Assembly: GCF_002860325.1 (NCBI RefSeq) | Contig: NZ_PKOJ01000008.1 | Location: forward strand, 210,063 to 274,062 | Direction of reading: 5' to 3' | Origin: Neptunicoccus cionae | GTDB lineage: Bacteria; Pseudomonadota; Alphaproteobacteria; Rhodobacterales; Rhodobacteraceae | DNA length: 64,000 nucleotides | Shown here: one piece after another, positions 20,201 through 26,487 of the stretch | Position numbering within the stretch: position 1 is the first letter of the stretch | Layout: each line of letters begins with the position of its first letter | Notes under the pieces: generated by a model | Told to the model about the DNA's origin: nothing | Database searches by the model: none | What the model saw: only the letters and a program-made list of their open reading frames with translations | Position numbers and translations under genes: made by a program

Positions 20201-23055
20201 GAATCAATCGCATCAATCCCGGAGGCAGCCAGAGCACTTATCACTGTCTCGCTCATGCCTTGGATGTTGGTGCCCGTATCAACCACTGTGGCATTAGTCG
20301 CAGAGTCAATCGTCACATTTCCAAGCGCCGTAGCCTGAGCTGCGGTCAGATTCAGGTCTGTATCGCTGGCAGACAGAACGTCAACGTTCTTGCCATCAAG
20401 TGCAGCAATATCCAGTGCTGCAAGGTTTACACCTGTGTCAGACAGAGTAACCGTGTCTGCTGCATCCAGCGTCACAGTGCCAAGCGCAGAGAATTGCGCT
20501 GCGGTCAGTGTCAGCGTTCCGTCCGTAGATTTGATCCCGTCGACCAGCAATCCGGCAAGGCCCGAAATCGCCGTGCTGTCCAGAGCCTGAATGTTTAGGG
20601 CGGTGTCCGTCACGGTCACAAGATCCCCGCCAAACAGCGAAACGCCGTTCAGGGCCTGAATCTGTTCGACAGTCAGGGCCAGAGGATTACCCTCCGCAGA
20701 AATCAGGTCAAAATTCCGCGCGGCCAGCGCAGCAATTTCAGTGGCTGACAGGGCTTCGATATTGGCGGCTGTATCCCCGAGAATACCCTGATTGGACTCC
20801 GCGATCGCCATGGCGCCCATCTGAACGGCCTGCGCAGCATTCAATTGCAGATTGGTATCTGTCGAGAACAGGAAATCCACATGCGCGGCCGCCATTTCGG
20901 CGATTTTCGCAGGCGTAAAGAAAAGAAAGTCAATAGCTTGAGCAAAGGTCGTTTCGACTGTCACCTCGTCGGCTTCGGTCAGGGCAACCGTGCCCAGCGC
21001 ATTGAACTTATCAAGGTTCAGTGTCAGACCGCCAACCGTAGCATCAAGAATGTCAATCCCGTCCCCTGCAAGATTCCCGATTTCAGTTGAAGTCAGCGCG
21101 CTCAGTTCCGTGCCGGTGTCCGCCAGCGTTACGATATCGCCCTCTGTCAATGTCACAGGACCGAGTGCTTCGTACTGGGCGACAGTCAGGGACAGTGCGT
21201 CATCGTTGGCGTCGATAACGTCAATTCCGTTGGTGTCCAACTGCGCGAAGGCGCTGCTGTCCAGCCCCGCAATGGCGCTTCCCGCGTCCAGCAATGTCAC
21301 GGTATCGCTGGTTGTCAGGGACATGCTGGACGCCGCCAGCGCTGAATATTGCGCCACATCCAGAGACAGCGTTCCGTCCGTGGAAGCCAGAGCATCAATG
21401 CCCAAAGCAGCCAGCGCCGTAATGTTCGCCGCTGTAAGCGTTTGCAGGTTCGCGGCACTGTCCACAATAGTCACAACATCCGAGGCGTCGAATCCGACGG
21501 AACCCAAAGCAAGCGCCTGTTCCACATTAAGGGACAGAGCGTCATCGGAAACATTAATGGAATCAATGCCTTTGACAGAAAGTGCGGCAATATCTGCCGC
21601 AAGCATCCCTCCAATCGCAGCGCCGGCATCAGAAAGCGTGGCTGTGTCGCTGGCGGCAACTTTCAGCGTTCCGAAGGCCGCCAGCTGATCGACCGTCAGG
21701 GAAAGAATACCGGTCGTGGAAGAAATTTCATCTACATTCAAAGACACCAGCGCCGTGAAATCCGCAGGCACCAGAGCCTCCAGACTGGCCGTAGTGTCCA
21801 ATACTGTGACCAGATCGTCAGAAGCCAGCGTTACCCCGTTCAAGGCATTGACTTGGGCAAGGGACAGAACCAGCATGTTGTCGGACGCATCAAGAGCATC
21901 AACGTTGGCCGCCGCAAGTCCACCAATCGCAGTGGAATCCAGACCAGCCAGAGCGCTGCCTGTATCAACCAGAGTGACAGTATCCCCGTCGGTGAGCGTA
22001 ACACCACCAAGCGCCGAATACTGAGCTACGGACAGATCCAGCGTGTTATCCAGAGCATCAATCGCATCGATCAAATCTGTGGCCAGATCGCCGATTTCGC
22101 CAGCGGAAAGGGCCGCAATCGTCGCGCCTGAATCCGCAAGGGTTACTATGTTCGCCTCTGTCAGAAGAACAGTTCCAAGCGCCTGATATTGCGCAACATT
22201 CAGGGCAAGCGAACCATTCGTCGCAAGAAGAACGTCTACACCTGCGCCCGCCAGTGCCGAAATTTCGCCAGCAGTGAGCGCAGCAAGATTGGCAGAGGTA
22301 TCCTGCAGGGTAACAGTATTTCCTTCGACCAGCGCAACCGATCCGAGGGCATTGAATTGTGCAACAGTCAGAGCAAGGCTTCCGTCACTCGCAGAGAGCG
22401 TGTCGATGTTCTTGCTGGACAGGGAACTGATCTGTACCACGCTCATCGCGCTGATGTTGGCCCCTGTGTCGGAAACAGTAATGTTGTTGTCAACTTCAAG
22501 AGAAATCGCGCCAAGGGCCAGAAACTGGGCTGTAGAGAACGTCAGGTTGACATCTGTAGCGGTTATTGAGGACAGCCCTGCAGCGGCAAGTGTACCAATC
22601 AGCCCGGCACTCAATCCGGAAATATTTGCACCGGTATCGGACAGAACAACCGTATCCCCGGCAGCGAAAGTCATGCCACCAAGGTTCGTCACCTGATCGA
22701 TATCAAGCACGAGGAAATCGTCAGAAGCATCAAGGACCATGACCCCGAGCGCTGCAAAATTCGCGAGCTGTGTACCTGTTAAGGCTTCGATGGAGGCTCG
22801 GGTGTCCCGCAATGCCGGCGTGTCTCCGGCGGTCAGCGCCACGCCTCCGAGATTGTTCAGTTGCGCGACCGAAAGGTACAAACCGTCATCCGATGCATCG
22901 ATTGTATCGACGTTGAAAGCAGAGAGATCGGCAACTTGTGCAGGTGTCAGACCTGCAATGTTTGCTGCGGTATCGACAAGAACGACATCATCCGTTGGAC
23001 TGTATGCGGAGCCAGCTGAAAGAAAATCTGCGACGGTGATTGTTACGACTGCCAT
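5257..23055 (-). CDS. Giant 5,932-residue repeat protein with RTX C-terminus
   Basis: A single uninterrupted frame of 17.8 kb; ATG at 23055 follows an AACGAGG ribosome site, stop TAA at 5257. Residues ~1-20 form a short head. Residues ~20-5320 hold about 95 degenerate copies of a 56-residue unit, each with a conserved DTxANI turn, an amphipathic helix ending in GIDxIDA(T/S)DD, and LSLSVAQxxALGxVxLT. Residues ~5335-5850 carry GGxGxDxLxGG RTX motifs arranged around five longer units marked by WNGTGxGGDA. The tail (DVFVFG, then D-rich strands, ending FDFI) resembles the secretion signal of type I exported proteins. I noticed no cysteine on reading through it, which is usual for RTX exoproteins. 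Known family behaviour suggests calcium-dependent folding outside the cell; a role as giant adhesin or biofilm/surface-layer protein is inference. No HlyB/HlyD/TolC genes are in the window. Confidence 0.93.
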   Translation of the reverse strand: MAVVTITVADFLSAGSAYSPTDDVVLVDTAANIAGLTPAQVADLSAFNVDTIDASDDGLYLSVAQLNNLGGVALTAGDTPALRDTRASIEALTGTQLANFAALGVMVLDASDDFLVLDIDQVTNLGGMTFAAGDTVVLSDTGANISGLSAGLIGTLAAAGLSSITATDVNLTFSTAQFLALGAISLEVDNNITVSDTGANISAMSVVQISSLSSKNIDTLSASDGSLALTVAQFNALGSVALVEGNTVTLQDTSANLAALTAGEISALAGAGVDVLLATNGSLALNVAQYQALGTVLLTEANIVTLADSGATIAALSAGEIGDLATDLIDAIDALDNTLDLSVAQYSALGGVTLTDGDTVTLVDTGSALAGLDSTAIGGLAAANVDALDASDNMLVLSLAQVNALNGVTLASDDLVTVLDTTASLEALVPADFTALVSLNVDEISSTTGILSLTVDQLAAFGTLKVAASDTATLSDAGAAIGGMLAADIAALSVKGIDSINVSDDALSLNVEQALALGSVGFDASDVVTIVDSAANLQTLTAANITALAALGIDALASTDGTLSLDVAQYSALAASSMSLTTSDTVTLLDAGSAIAGLDSSAFAQLDTNGIDVIDANDDALSLTVAQYEALGPVTLTEGDIVTLADTGTELSALTSTEIGNLAGDGIDILDATVGGLTLNLDKFNALGTVALTEADEVTVETTFAQAIDFLFFTPAKIAEMAAAHVDFLFSTDTNLQLNAAQAVQMGAMAIAESNQGILGDTAANIEALSATEIAALAARNFDLISAEGNPLALTVEQIQALNGVSLFGGDLVTVTDTALNIQALDSTAISGLAGLLVDGIKSTDGTLTLTAAQFSALGTVTLDAADTVTLSDTGVNLAALDIAALDGKNVDVLSASDTDLNLTAAQATALGNVTIDSATNATVVDTGTNIQGMSETVISALAASGIDAIDSSTNAFAFSLAQYNALGTVALTGADTVTITDAKATLEALNATQITALDAAGIDILNTTEDAITLTVSQATALADITLAVEDDAAVEDSGATIGALSNTAIEALDDAGIDRIDATDNVLTLSVAQYLALSGIELTQADVITLADTNENIALLDATAFDGLKAAGIDSIDVTDGTLTLSVAQFRNLNGVLLTDSDTVVLSDTAANLESLTSTEIGNLAGLFVDKLDAGTDPINLDVAQATALGSVTVETAGSTKVVDSAVNIQGMTTTQISALAGAGFDEISATDTNVTLSGLQVAALGTVVMDSDNYVTLQDTNDYLSGLTSVEVAELAASGIDEIDSSDNFLILSLAAYRALGTVSLNSGDSNTINDTGAALSGLTLSEISGLSGAFVHILASKSGVFALSVEKLNALGAVAVTETSNFVLTDSQANIEALTDTYIGGLAALEVDSIDSLDNVLNLTVAQANALGAVTLTAGDMVTVVDTATAIDGLTEANILALDAAGVDKIDAGGGAFALTLAEYNALGNVALKQADDVTLADSSANLAALDAAAIGGLSADGIDTIDVSDNALTLSVAEALALGTVTFAADDVVTVLDTAAAIQGLTALQIEAFDTAGIDILDSTEGAFNLTVAQVRALGGIVAAGSDTVTLLDIGGNIASLSSTEIAALAGAGIDRIDASNVVLSLSVAQLHALGTVTLTSSDSISLSDTSANIAALSVAQISALSGLKVDLINATDDVLELSLAQFNAIGTVGINSGDNMTILDTGANLAGLTPAQIGTLEGKGVDTFKASDGILDLTVAQFNVLGGVDLVAENTVTLKDTGAALASLNASNIAGLEAAYVDALDATDNVLDLTVDQATALGAVTIAADDLVTIKDTGAAIAAMTSSEIGALSASGIDAIDASDDVFSMTVEQATSLNGVLIDASDTATIFDTGAAIAGMSQAQIAALETSGFTSIDASDDALSLSLAQIGALGTVTLTETDTVTVVDTATALAALTLTDIANLKTAQVDILKSSDGTLALTVEQFNALAPIELTDTDIVTLTDTAANLEALSVTEIQALGTAGIDALDATDNVLSLSVDKLNALGAVELTDADEVTLLDNGATLGALTAGAIAALEAAGVDVIDSDTDEITLTIQQYQSLGAVELTQLDNVTLADSNENIALLSALAIEGLAADGIDVLKSTDPVLSLTVAQYEALGTVELVDADYVELDDTSANLEAMSDTLIAGLTAKGIDGIRADDATLNFSVAQATALNAVSILGTAVVSVVDSGAAIGAMTATEITALTGAGFDAIDADNDILTLDLAQFDALGSVTLTGGDAVTLKDTNANIGALSDGQINGLSAAGIDFLESSEADLTLSLGQYFSLGTVELVAGDNVIIADSSANLQSLNTTQISELSGNLVDELRALDGQLFLLVDQVNALGTVTISAASNAVLRDTGAEIGGMLVAELEALEGAGIQTIEVTDTNLTFDAAQVVALGTVTIDTNAVVTLADTGTAISALDATALAGLAATGVDTIDATSGVISFTKAQLFALGTVSLTPADDVTLLDTAANIEAMTVGEFSALAGLGVDDISAGGNAVSISVDQVDALGVPFNPADTVSVADTAANIAAMSQSLVSKLAMVGVDHVEPTDAVLNVGVAFATSLGTVTIVSLNDVILTDTVSALSAMTVAEIGDLAGSGFSHIDSTNDVLSLDLSQFAALGTVVPVDGDTVTIYDTSANLSALLPSEIADLNTAGVDILEASEGTLALNVAQALQLGSIVLEMDNTNTLADLASNIQALTASQIAGLAGHGFDIINATDGALNLSVGQYRALGTVSLTGSNNVTLVDTEANLDGLTLTEFGNLSSNGVDFLDSSNNSLLLTVAEFNALGSVQLTAGDVVTLRDTGAAIAAMTSGQIGALKAANVDVLDATDNVLSLNYAQFSALGGVNLTNADVVTLRDTAANLGSLTPTQLGSLIGVDIVDSSDGILSLNIEQALSLDGLVIAGTTVATLADTAANLQALTPAQLATLNGIGMDLIDTDGDILTLSVAQAVALDGISVVSEDAVTLSDTAINIQGMTDAQIGALAASGIDTIDSTDDTLTLTAAQAAALGAVTLHASDFALLEDTGANIAMLAPTTIAALNVSGLDRIAASDTGLNLTVAQFEALGSIALTDANTVVLVDSGANLGAMTAAEIAGLEGLAVDALDASDNVLVLNVAQYNSLGAVELALDDMITLRDTEANLDTLGLVGIAALAGDGIDVIDSLDDALSLTVAEYQALGTTSLTVEDTVTLEDVAANIQALLAGEIGALAGKGIDIIDATDTALSLRVDQLEALGTVALTAADTVTLSDTAANLLAIADLSALAALEVDALYATDGNLNLTFAQIEALGTVTADSIAEVVLADGSMTIQNLSLVQLGALAAAGVDRIDATDNLTYLTKAQVDALGAVALTADDTNFLKDTALNIGMLTPSEIVALQGKGIDTIASADIGAAFSVSIAQYDALGTITLNASDTVTLVDTGAALAALTETQLSGLAGNEIDAIDASDNVLSLTVAKLNALGAVSLTGDDVVTLLDTAANIAALAVGEIAALEGLGVDIIDVSDGALALTYAQFDALGAVALTDADTVTLVDTGSNLTALNATQIGALEGAGIDALDSTTDAMAITLEEFNALGAVTLETTDEVTLTATGSALGGLTSTFIGGLAAAGIDILDAEDDVLTLDLSQYNALGGVELTEADEVTLADTGAALGGLTETEIAALGTSGVDIIDATDNSLTLSVAQYLALGTTALSEDDTVTISDTATNIQSMTVTQLAGLAGAGVSFITTGGAQLTLSIAQAGALGTVSVAIGDLAVVSDTSSSLSALTTVEIAALGVSGIDRLDATDDMVSFNVAQAAALMNAGISIDYTDTATLVDLGANIQALSPTDFTELRETTGIDVIDASDDILELTLAQFNAITGAWGMALPNAEHIVLPAPEDMSLTQADVITLKDSSVALAGLSGIQIEALADAGIDHIDVIENALTWTLEQANALGTVTFASDDVVTVVGAEADFSALSVSQIAALEAAGVDVFDASDDLQTLSVAQYRALGTISFGTGDVVTIADTGAALATLTTGEISLLSAAGVSELDATDGALDLSVLQATALGSVVVDSEDTVTVVDNSAALGSLTAAQIAGLGSSGIDTLDATDGSVSFSVDAALALAEADITIEAADTATILDLGALISGLPVTHLTNLVAVGFDKLDAIDNTLSLNVEQYNYITGDGGLTLSQMDEVTLADTAAAFAMLDATAIGGLEAAGIDRLDVTENILTLDVLKAKSLGAVVFAANDVVTISDAGYVFAELTPTEIAAFGTAGIDTFDASDNSLVLNVAQYLALGSLSLSSDDDVTIYDVAANIQNMTVAQIAGLEAAGVSTVTSNGQDIYLSVDQATALGAVTVGDGVTAIVADTSAALSALTTTQIAGLGTSGLERIDASENAVSFSVAQGTALFAAGLVIDGGDVATLLDLGVNLADMSISEIQDLKQAGFDIVDASDDELSLSINQYQAITGYSGAMVSAKSDAMALPSGMSLTQTDTVTLADTGAALGMLGSMDISGLEAAGVDIIDAIDDVLSLSVAQYQALGAVELTADDVVTLADSGSQLAGLSVTQISALGGDHIDVLDATDDVLALSIEQFNALGSVTLTGGDTVTLVDTGANLAALTVSAISALQAAGVDALDASDDVLVLSLDQYNALGTVALTGDDTVTLADTGATLAALTATEIGGLEAAGIDALDVSDGVISLTVAQATALGAVTVAGDDDVTVSDTGAAIAAMTSTQIAALAAAGVDKINATDGALSLTVAQYLALGSVALTGANTVTLADTGANLAALSVAQIGALEAAGIDGLDATDDVLSLSLAQFGALASVTLAAGDDVSIVDTGAALAALTVSELTSLGAAGVDVLDATDDEINLSVIQVLALDTLVVADGDTATLVDRGEDIAALSVAQLAALETYNIDAIDADDDSLSLTVAQLEALGSVVLSASDTVTLVDTGSNLAAMSVSQIGALAASGVSEIDASDNSLALSVAQFQALGTVQLSAGDLVTLEDTGASISAMTVAEVAALSAGNVDTIDATDDLVELTAAQTIALGSVSIAPADMGVLVDTGANIGAMTAVQIGALSGFGIDRIDASDDVLALSVAQLNSLGPVALTSGDTVTLQDTGAALSAMTAGEIAALAGLGVDVLDATDGELTLTLAQFNSLGAVALSEADVVTLRDTGATLSAMTVSELAALEGAGVDALDASDDALTFTLAQIDALGAVSLTAGDTVTIADTGAGLSALSATEISALATLGVDVFDATDDQITLSAAQAVALGAILIATGDDATVSDTAANIQALTAAQLAAFVGGGIDGLDASDDALVFSFDQYAATSGMEFDATDSLTVEGTSGDDVFSSANVAVSFKGLEGNDELNGSALGDTLNGGAGADTLNGGDGNDIADYSDSSAGVTVRLWNGTGTGGDAEGDILSSIEGITGAVHNDVLIGATNSADFLDGGAGNDYMNGLSGNDTLIGGDGDDILVGGAGADVLDGGAGFDIADYAGSALGVTVKLWNGTGAGGDAEGDTLTGIEGVVGSSMRDVFVGAVGVNNKLEGRGGNDFINGLSGDDTLYGGADNDTLIGGAGADSLDGGAGSDAVEYLASTSGVTVRLWNGTGSGGDAEGDTLTGIETVTGSNFNDSLVGAASVADYLKGAAGRDYLLGLSGDDTLDGGDGDDVLYGGAGADYLIGGSGIDRADYSTSTAGGVTIRLWNGTGTGGDAQGDTLGGIEDVTGTSFNDVIIGSNNVANRLVGGAGNDYIDALSGDDILVGGAGADSLYGGTGNDTVEYIQSTAGVTIRLWNGTGVGGDAQGDVLGGIENVRGSAFNDFLIGSTNQANFLRGEGGNDYLNGLSGADRLDGGVGSDTLIGGAGNDVFVFGTGYEGDIVQEFEDGADTVDLIGGLTYADLTVTSISGGVRATITASPTDYIDLMGVAIGDIDSFDFI
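5440..7050 (-). repeat. RTX calcium-binding block with five WNGTG units
   Basis: Within the C-terminal part of the giant gene: clusters of GGAGADxLxGG nonapeptides separated by five homologous segments of roughly 90-95 residues, each containing V-T-V/I-R/K-L-W-N-G-T-G and G-G-D-A-E/Q-G-D. The same unit occurs once in the visible part of paralog 1 (near bases 60-130). Confidence 0.85.
7060..22990 (-). repeat. About 95 tandem 168-bp coding repeats
   Basis: Period measured by aligning the DTxANI and SVAQ landmarks: 56 residues. Units have diverged strongly from each other at DNA and protein level while the frame stays open, so this is an old array under selection rather than an assembly collapse product. 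A few units carry insertions (for example around 9600, 10510 and 11350). Confidence 0.85.
9560..11900 (-). repeat. Higher-order repeat: three copies of a five-unit block
   Basis: Three unusual units recur at about 9830, 10690 and 11590, spacing 860-900 bp (five units plus inserts). Each has an aberrant strand (ALFAAGLVI, ALAEADITI, ALMNAGISI), then a DLG in place of DTG, and a unit ending in an ITG-plus-insert segment that leads into LSQ or MSLTQ. The block copies differ in the length of the insert after ITG. Confidence 0.7.
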
Positions 23056-23891
23056 GATAAACCTCGTTAGTATTCAAAAAAATAATGACGAGTACGACCC
23101 CGCACCCGCTCAAAAAGAGCTCCATAAAAATTGTAAAGAAACCGTTAAGGCTTATCTGGATAGGTGGATTGATCTACGACTCTGAAAATACGAGTCAGTC
23201 GCTATGCAAATCCACGTTAAAACGAACCAAAAATTAAAAAAGCCCCACCGGCATCTCACGCCTAAAATTTCACTCCCTTATTACACTATTAGCACATCAC
23301 GCTTTGGCAATCACCGTCTTTTGTGTGACTATCCGCCAAAATATTTTGTGCAATTTAGGAAAATTTTTCTTGCCACGGTTTTTTGACCGCCATGGTTTCG
23401 ACAAAGTCTCGCCACAAAGTTTCAGCCTGTTTTCGAAGTTTTTCCGACACATCTTACGGATCAAACTTGACAATCGGCAACAGAAAAATCCATCACAAAT
23501 TTTCAACATAATACAATAAATACAATCCGTTAGCATAATATCTCTTTGAGATCCGTTTCAATTGTTGAATCATTTGAACACCTCCTGGCGCGGATTGAAG
23601 CAACCACCTCCACTCTGTGACGCAAAGTTCCTTTTACCTATCAAGTTTTATAATTCGGTTAATCAAGGTCTTTAGCGACGAATACGACGAAGACTCCGCC
23701 CCTGCAGATGCAACGATTTTCGTAAATCTACTTTAAATTGCTAAACTTGTACAAATCGAACCTACTTAATAGAATTAATATGAGACAATTCCGGCCCGAC
23801 TCTCCCTGCCCGCAAACTGTCGAACTCGGGGAATTTCAGGTCGGGTCACGCCGGGATGTGAGGCAATAAATGACACCAGTGTAACACCCGC
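23056..23891. other. AT-rich regulatory spacer upstream of the giant gene
   Basis: 836 bp with no supported gene. It forms the 5' region of the giant gene and the 3' flank of the SDR gene. Very T/A-rich from 23200 to 23780. GCCA(C/T)-N-GTTT-like motifs recur near 23372, 23389 and 23411, with a related GCCAAAATATTTTG near 23335. I could not fix a promoter. Confidence 0.5.
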
Positions 23892-24656
23892 TCACAGGCC
23901 AACATTGCGCTCCATCAGCTTTTGATAGTGCCGCGGCGCGATGCGGTTCAGCCACCATGCCAATCGCGCCACCCGCCCTACGGGGATCATCTCTTGCCCT
24001 TTTGACAGTCCGCGCAGGATTTCCACGCTGGCCTGTTCCGGCGTCATGACATCCACCGCATCTGTGGCCGACCCCGGTCGGGCCAGCCCGCCGGATTGCG
24101 GTTCTGCGCGGCCGATATTGGTGCCAACAAAGGACGGCGCAGCGATTTGCACTTTCACGCCATGGGCCCGCTCTTCGGAGCGTAGCGATTTGAAGAACCC
24201 TTCCAGCGCATGTTTGCTGGCGGCATAGGCCGTGCGCTGCGTCAGGGGCGAGAATCCGGCCACCGAAGACATGGCCAGATGGGTGCCTTTTGCCTGCCGT
24301 ACCGCGTGCAAAAACAGCGCAGCACAAGACACGGCGGCAAAGTAATTCACTTCGAACAGTTTGCGATGGGCCGACATATCCTGTGTTTCAAACGGTCCGA
24401 TCTGGGTCAGCCCTGCATTATAAACCACAAGATCAATGGAAGGGCTTTGTGCCAGAACTTGCGCCGCCACCGCGTTCAGCGCATCAGCATCGCACAGATC
24501 ACAAGCCAGCGCTGTGACGCCTGTCTTCCGGCCCATCCGCTCCAGTTGATCGCTTGGCAAATCCAGCAGATAGACCTGCCACCCCTGCAGCAACAAATCG
24601 GTTGTCATGGCCTGCCCCAAGCCTCCGGCGCCGCCGGTTATCACTGCTGTTTTCAC
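23892..24656 (-). CDS. Short-chain dehydrogenase/reductase
   Basis: A classical SDR of 254 residues: the NAD(P)-binding motif TGGAGGLG sits at residues 7-14, an NAG motif in the middle, and the catalytic YAASK with upstream Ser (MSSVAG) follows. The start chosen is GTG at 24656, because it overlaps the stop of the upstream epimerase gene as GTGA; a longer start at 24677 would overlap that gene by 25 bases. It is the last gene of the operon 27818-23892, so it probably reduces or oxidises an alcohol/ketone in the same pathway as the monooxygenase and epimerase. The substrate is unknown. A hydrophobic, basic C-terminus (RVARLAWWLNRIAP) may associate with membrane, as in some SDRs acting on lipids; that is a guess. 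Confidence 0.85.
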   Translation of the reverse strand: MKTAVITGGAGGLGQAMTTDLLLQGWQVYLLDLPSDQLERMGRKTGVTALACDLCDADALNAVAAQVLAQSPSIDLVVYNAGLTQIGPFETQDMSAHRKLFEVNYFAAVSCAALFLHAVRQAKGTHLAMSSVAGFSPLTQRTAYAASKHALEGFFKSLRSEERAHGVKVQIAAPSFVGTNIGRAEPQSGGLARPGSATDAVDVMTPEQASVEILRGLSKGQEMIPVGRVARLAWWLNRIAPRHYQKLMERNVGL

Positions 24657-25588
24657 AGGTTTGCCGCCTTTCTCCATAGCTCGAACACCTCCCGACTGGT
24701 CAGTTCAGGTGTGTAGCCGAACCTCTGTTTCAACGCGGTGTTGTCCAGTACAGGGCGGAACTGCAAAAATCGCACCTGTTCCGGCCCATAGCGGGACAGG
24801 CCAAGCGGTTTGGCCACCGCCAGCGCCAACTGCACCAGCCCTGCCGGAATTGTGCGCACAGGTTTGCCCAGCCGTTCCGCCAGTTCGGGGATGCCAACCG
24901 CCCCGTCCCCTGCCACGTTGAAGATACCCGATGGTCCATCAGTTGCAGCCCGCCGCAAAATGCGGGCCAGATCCTGCGTCCAGATAAACACAAACGGGCT
25001 GTCATATCCCCGCAGCATCAACAGTTTCGGTTTGTGAAACAGGGCGGTAATCTGGTTCTCCAGCCCCGCGCCCAGCACTGTGCCGACCCGGAGGACGACC
25101 TGCTCCAATGCGGGATGATCCTGCCGCGCCTGTGCCAGCATCTCTTCGACCAGCCGCTTGTGATGGGCATAAGGGAAGGCTTCGTTGCCGCGCAAGGGAT
25201 CGCCTTCGCGCAAGGGAACAGGGTTGTCCGCGTGATAACCGTAGGCCGCACCGGAGGATGTCACCACAATTCGCCGCACATCGTGTTTGATGCAGGCCGC
25301 CAGCACAGCACGGGTGCCCTTCACGTCCACATCATATTCAAACGCCCGCGTGGACCCCTTGGGCGGCGAAACGATAGAGGCGAGATGCACCACCGTATCC
25401 GGCCGGTGCGCACCGATTACGCGGTCCGGGTCATCCCCTGTCACATCAAGCCTTTCAAAGGTAACACCTTCCGGCAAAGCGGGCTGGTGCAGGTCCGTGG
25501 CAATCACCTGATGCTGCGCAGGGTCAAGTTCCGCCAGCAGGGCCTGCCCCACAGCACCCGCCGCCCCTGTAATCAGAATACGGCTCAT
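24653..25588 (-). CDS. NAD-dependent epimerase/dehydratase family protein
   Basis: 311 residues in the extended-SDR fold: the N-terminal GAAGAVGQAL is the Rossmann glycine motif, VVHLASIV the typical strand after it, TSSGAAYG carries the Ser and a YAHHK motif provides the catalytic Tyr and Lys. The ATG at 25588 overlaps the stop of the transporter gene (ATGA), which supports this start over one 23 codons further upstream. The SDR gene downstream overlaps its stop by four bases, so the two are translationally coupled. Family members act on nucleotide sugars, flavonoids, steroids (3-beta-HSD type) or other hydroxy compounds. With a flavin monooxygenase and a bile-acid-type transporter in the operon, a hydrophobic ring compound is one possible substrate, but this is inference. 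Confidence 0.85.
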   Translation of the reverse strand: MSRILITGAAGAVGQALLAELDPAQHQVIATDLHQPALPEGVTFERLDVTGDDPDRVIGAHRPDTVVHLASIVSPPKGSTRAFEYDVDVKGTRAVLAACIKHDVRRIVVTSSGAAYGYHADNPVPLREGDPLRGNEAFPYAHHKRLVEEMLAQARQDHPALEQVVLRVGTVLGAGLENQITALFHKPKLLMLRGYDSPFVFIWTQDLARILRRAATDGPSGIFNVAGDGAVGIPELAERLGKPVRTIPAGLVQLALAVAKPLGLSRYGPEQVRFLQFRPVLDNTALKQRFGYTPELTSREVFELWRKAANL

Positions 25589-26487
25589 CTTTGGGCCTCG
25601 GTCCGGTTGAACAGACTGGCGAGCGCGATGCCAGAAATCGCGTGCCAGATACCCCAAAAGGCCGCGACAACAGCCATGCCGCCCAAGCCTCCGAAAAAGC
25701 CGAAGATCAGCACAAGTCCAAGACCGGAGTTCTGGATGCCGGTCTCTATTGTAATGGCGCGGCGGTCATACGGGCTGAGCCGCGCGAGACTGGCAAGGGA
25801 AAACCCGCCCGCCAGCGCCAGTGCATTGTGAAGCACGACCAATCCGGCGACGAACCATGCAAATTGCAGGAAAAAGCCCCAGTTCGCCGCCAGCGCCAAC
25901 ACGATGAAGGCCACAAAGATTCCCATGGATGCCAGTTGCATAGGCTTGCGCAGACGCCCTGCCAGTGCCGGTTTGCGGGCGTTCAGCGCGATGCCCAGCG
26001 CCAGCGGTAACAGCAGCATCAGCGTCACCGTGATCGCAACCTGCACCGGGTCAATGGCCGTGGCCTGCAACACCGCGCGGGTTGGGGCGTAGAGCCCGCC
26101 CCAGAACGCGATATTGAGCGGCGTCAACAGCACCGCCCCCACCGTGGCAAAGGCCGTCATCGACACAGAAAGGGCCGCATTTCCCCCTGCACGATGGGTG
26201 ATAAAGTTCGAAATATTCCCCCCCGGACAGGCCGCAACTAGGATCAAACCCAGGGCGATCGACGGGCGCGGCGTTGTTACCAGCACCAGCAGAAAGGTCA
26301 GCGCAGGCAGCAGTAAAAACTGCGAGACCAGCCCGACGATCAGGGCTTTGGGCGCCACCAGCACCCGCCGGAAATCATCCACCCGCAAGTCAAGTGCGAT
26401 AGAGAACATCACAACGGCAAGAATGGCATTCAGCGCCATCAGGCTGGCCGGACTGAAGTTCAGCATGATTGTGTCAAGATCCTGCAT
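25585..26487 (-). CDS. Bile acid:sodium symporter (BASS/SBF) family transporter
   Basis: 300 residues of mostly hydrophobic segments (about nine or ten), with the family hallmark in the first half around ACPGGNISNFITHRAGGN and the second signature ETGIQNSGLGL near the C-terminus; both are the broken-helix sodium/substrate sites in characterised BASS proteins. Inner-membrane secondary transporter of organic acids such as bile acids, pantoate or pyruvate in known members. The ATG at 26487 forms TGATG with the upstream stop; a GTG at 26490 (GTGA overlap) is an equally good alternative. Being sandwiched between a flavin monooxygenase and two Rossmann oxidoreductases, it probably moves the substrate or product of that pathway. 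Confidence 0.88.
   Translation of the reverse strand: MQDLDTIMLNFSPASLMALNAILAVVMFSIALDLRVDDFRRVLVAPKALIVGLVSQFLLLPALTFLLVLVTTPRPSIALGLILVAACPGGNISNFITHRAGGNAALSVSMTAFATVGAVLLTPLNIAFWGGLYAPTRAVLQATAIDPVQVAITVTLMLLLPLALGIALNARKPALAGRLRKPMQLASMGIFVAFIVLALAANWGFFLQFAWFVAGLVVLHNALALAGGFSLASLARLSPYDRRAITIETGIQNSGLGLVLIFGFFGGLGGMAVVAAFWGIWHAISGIALASLFNRTEAQR

Noticed and set aside
7060..22990. Regular repeats that could be mistaken for a CRISPR array or satellite DNA
   Set aside because: The 168-bp period is an exact multiple of three, the frame stays open, and there are no identical repeats with unique spacers.
23204..23519. Short overlapping open frames on both strands upstream of the giant gene
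   Set aside because: AT-rich low-complexity translations, no ribosome site, and overlap with probable regulatory DNA.
24657..24677. Longer SDR start at 24677
   Set aside because: It extends into the upstream gene by 25 bases, whereas GTG 24656 gives the standard four-base overlap and the normal SDR N-terminus.
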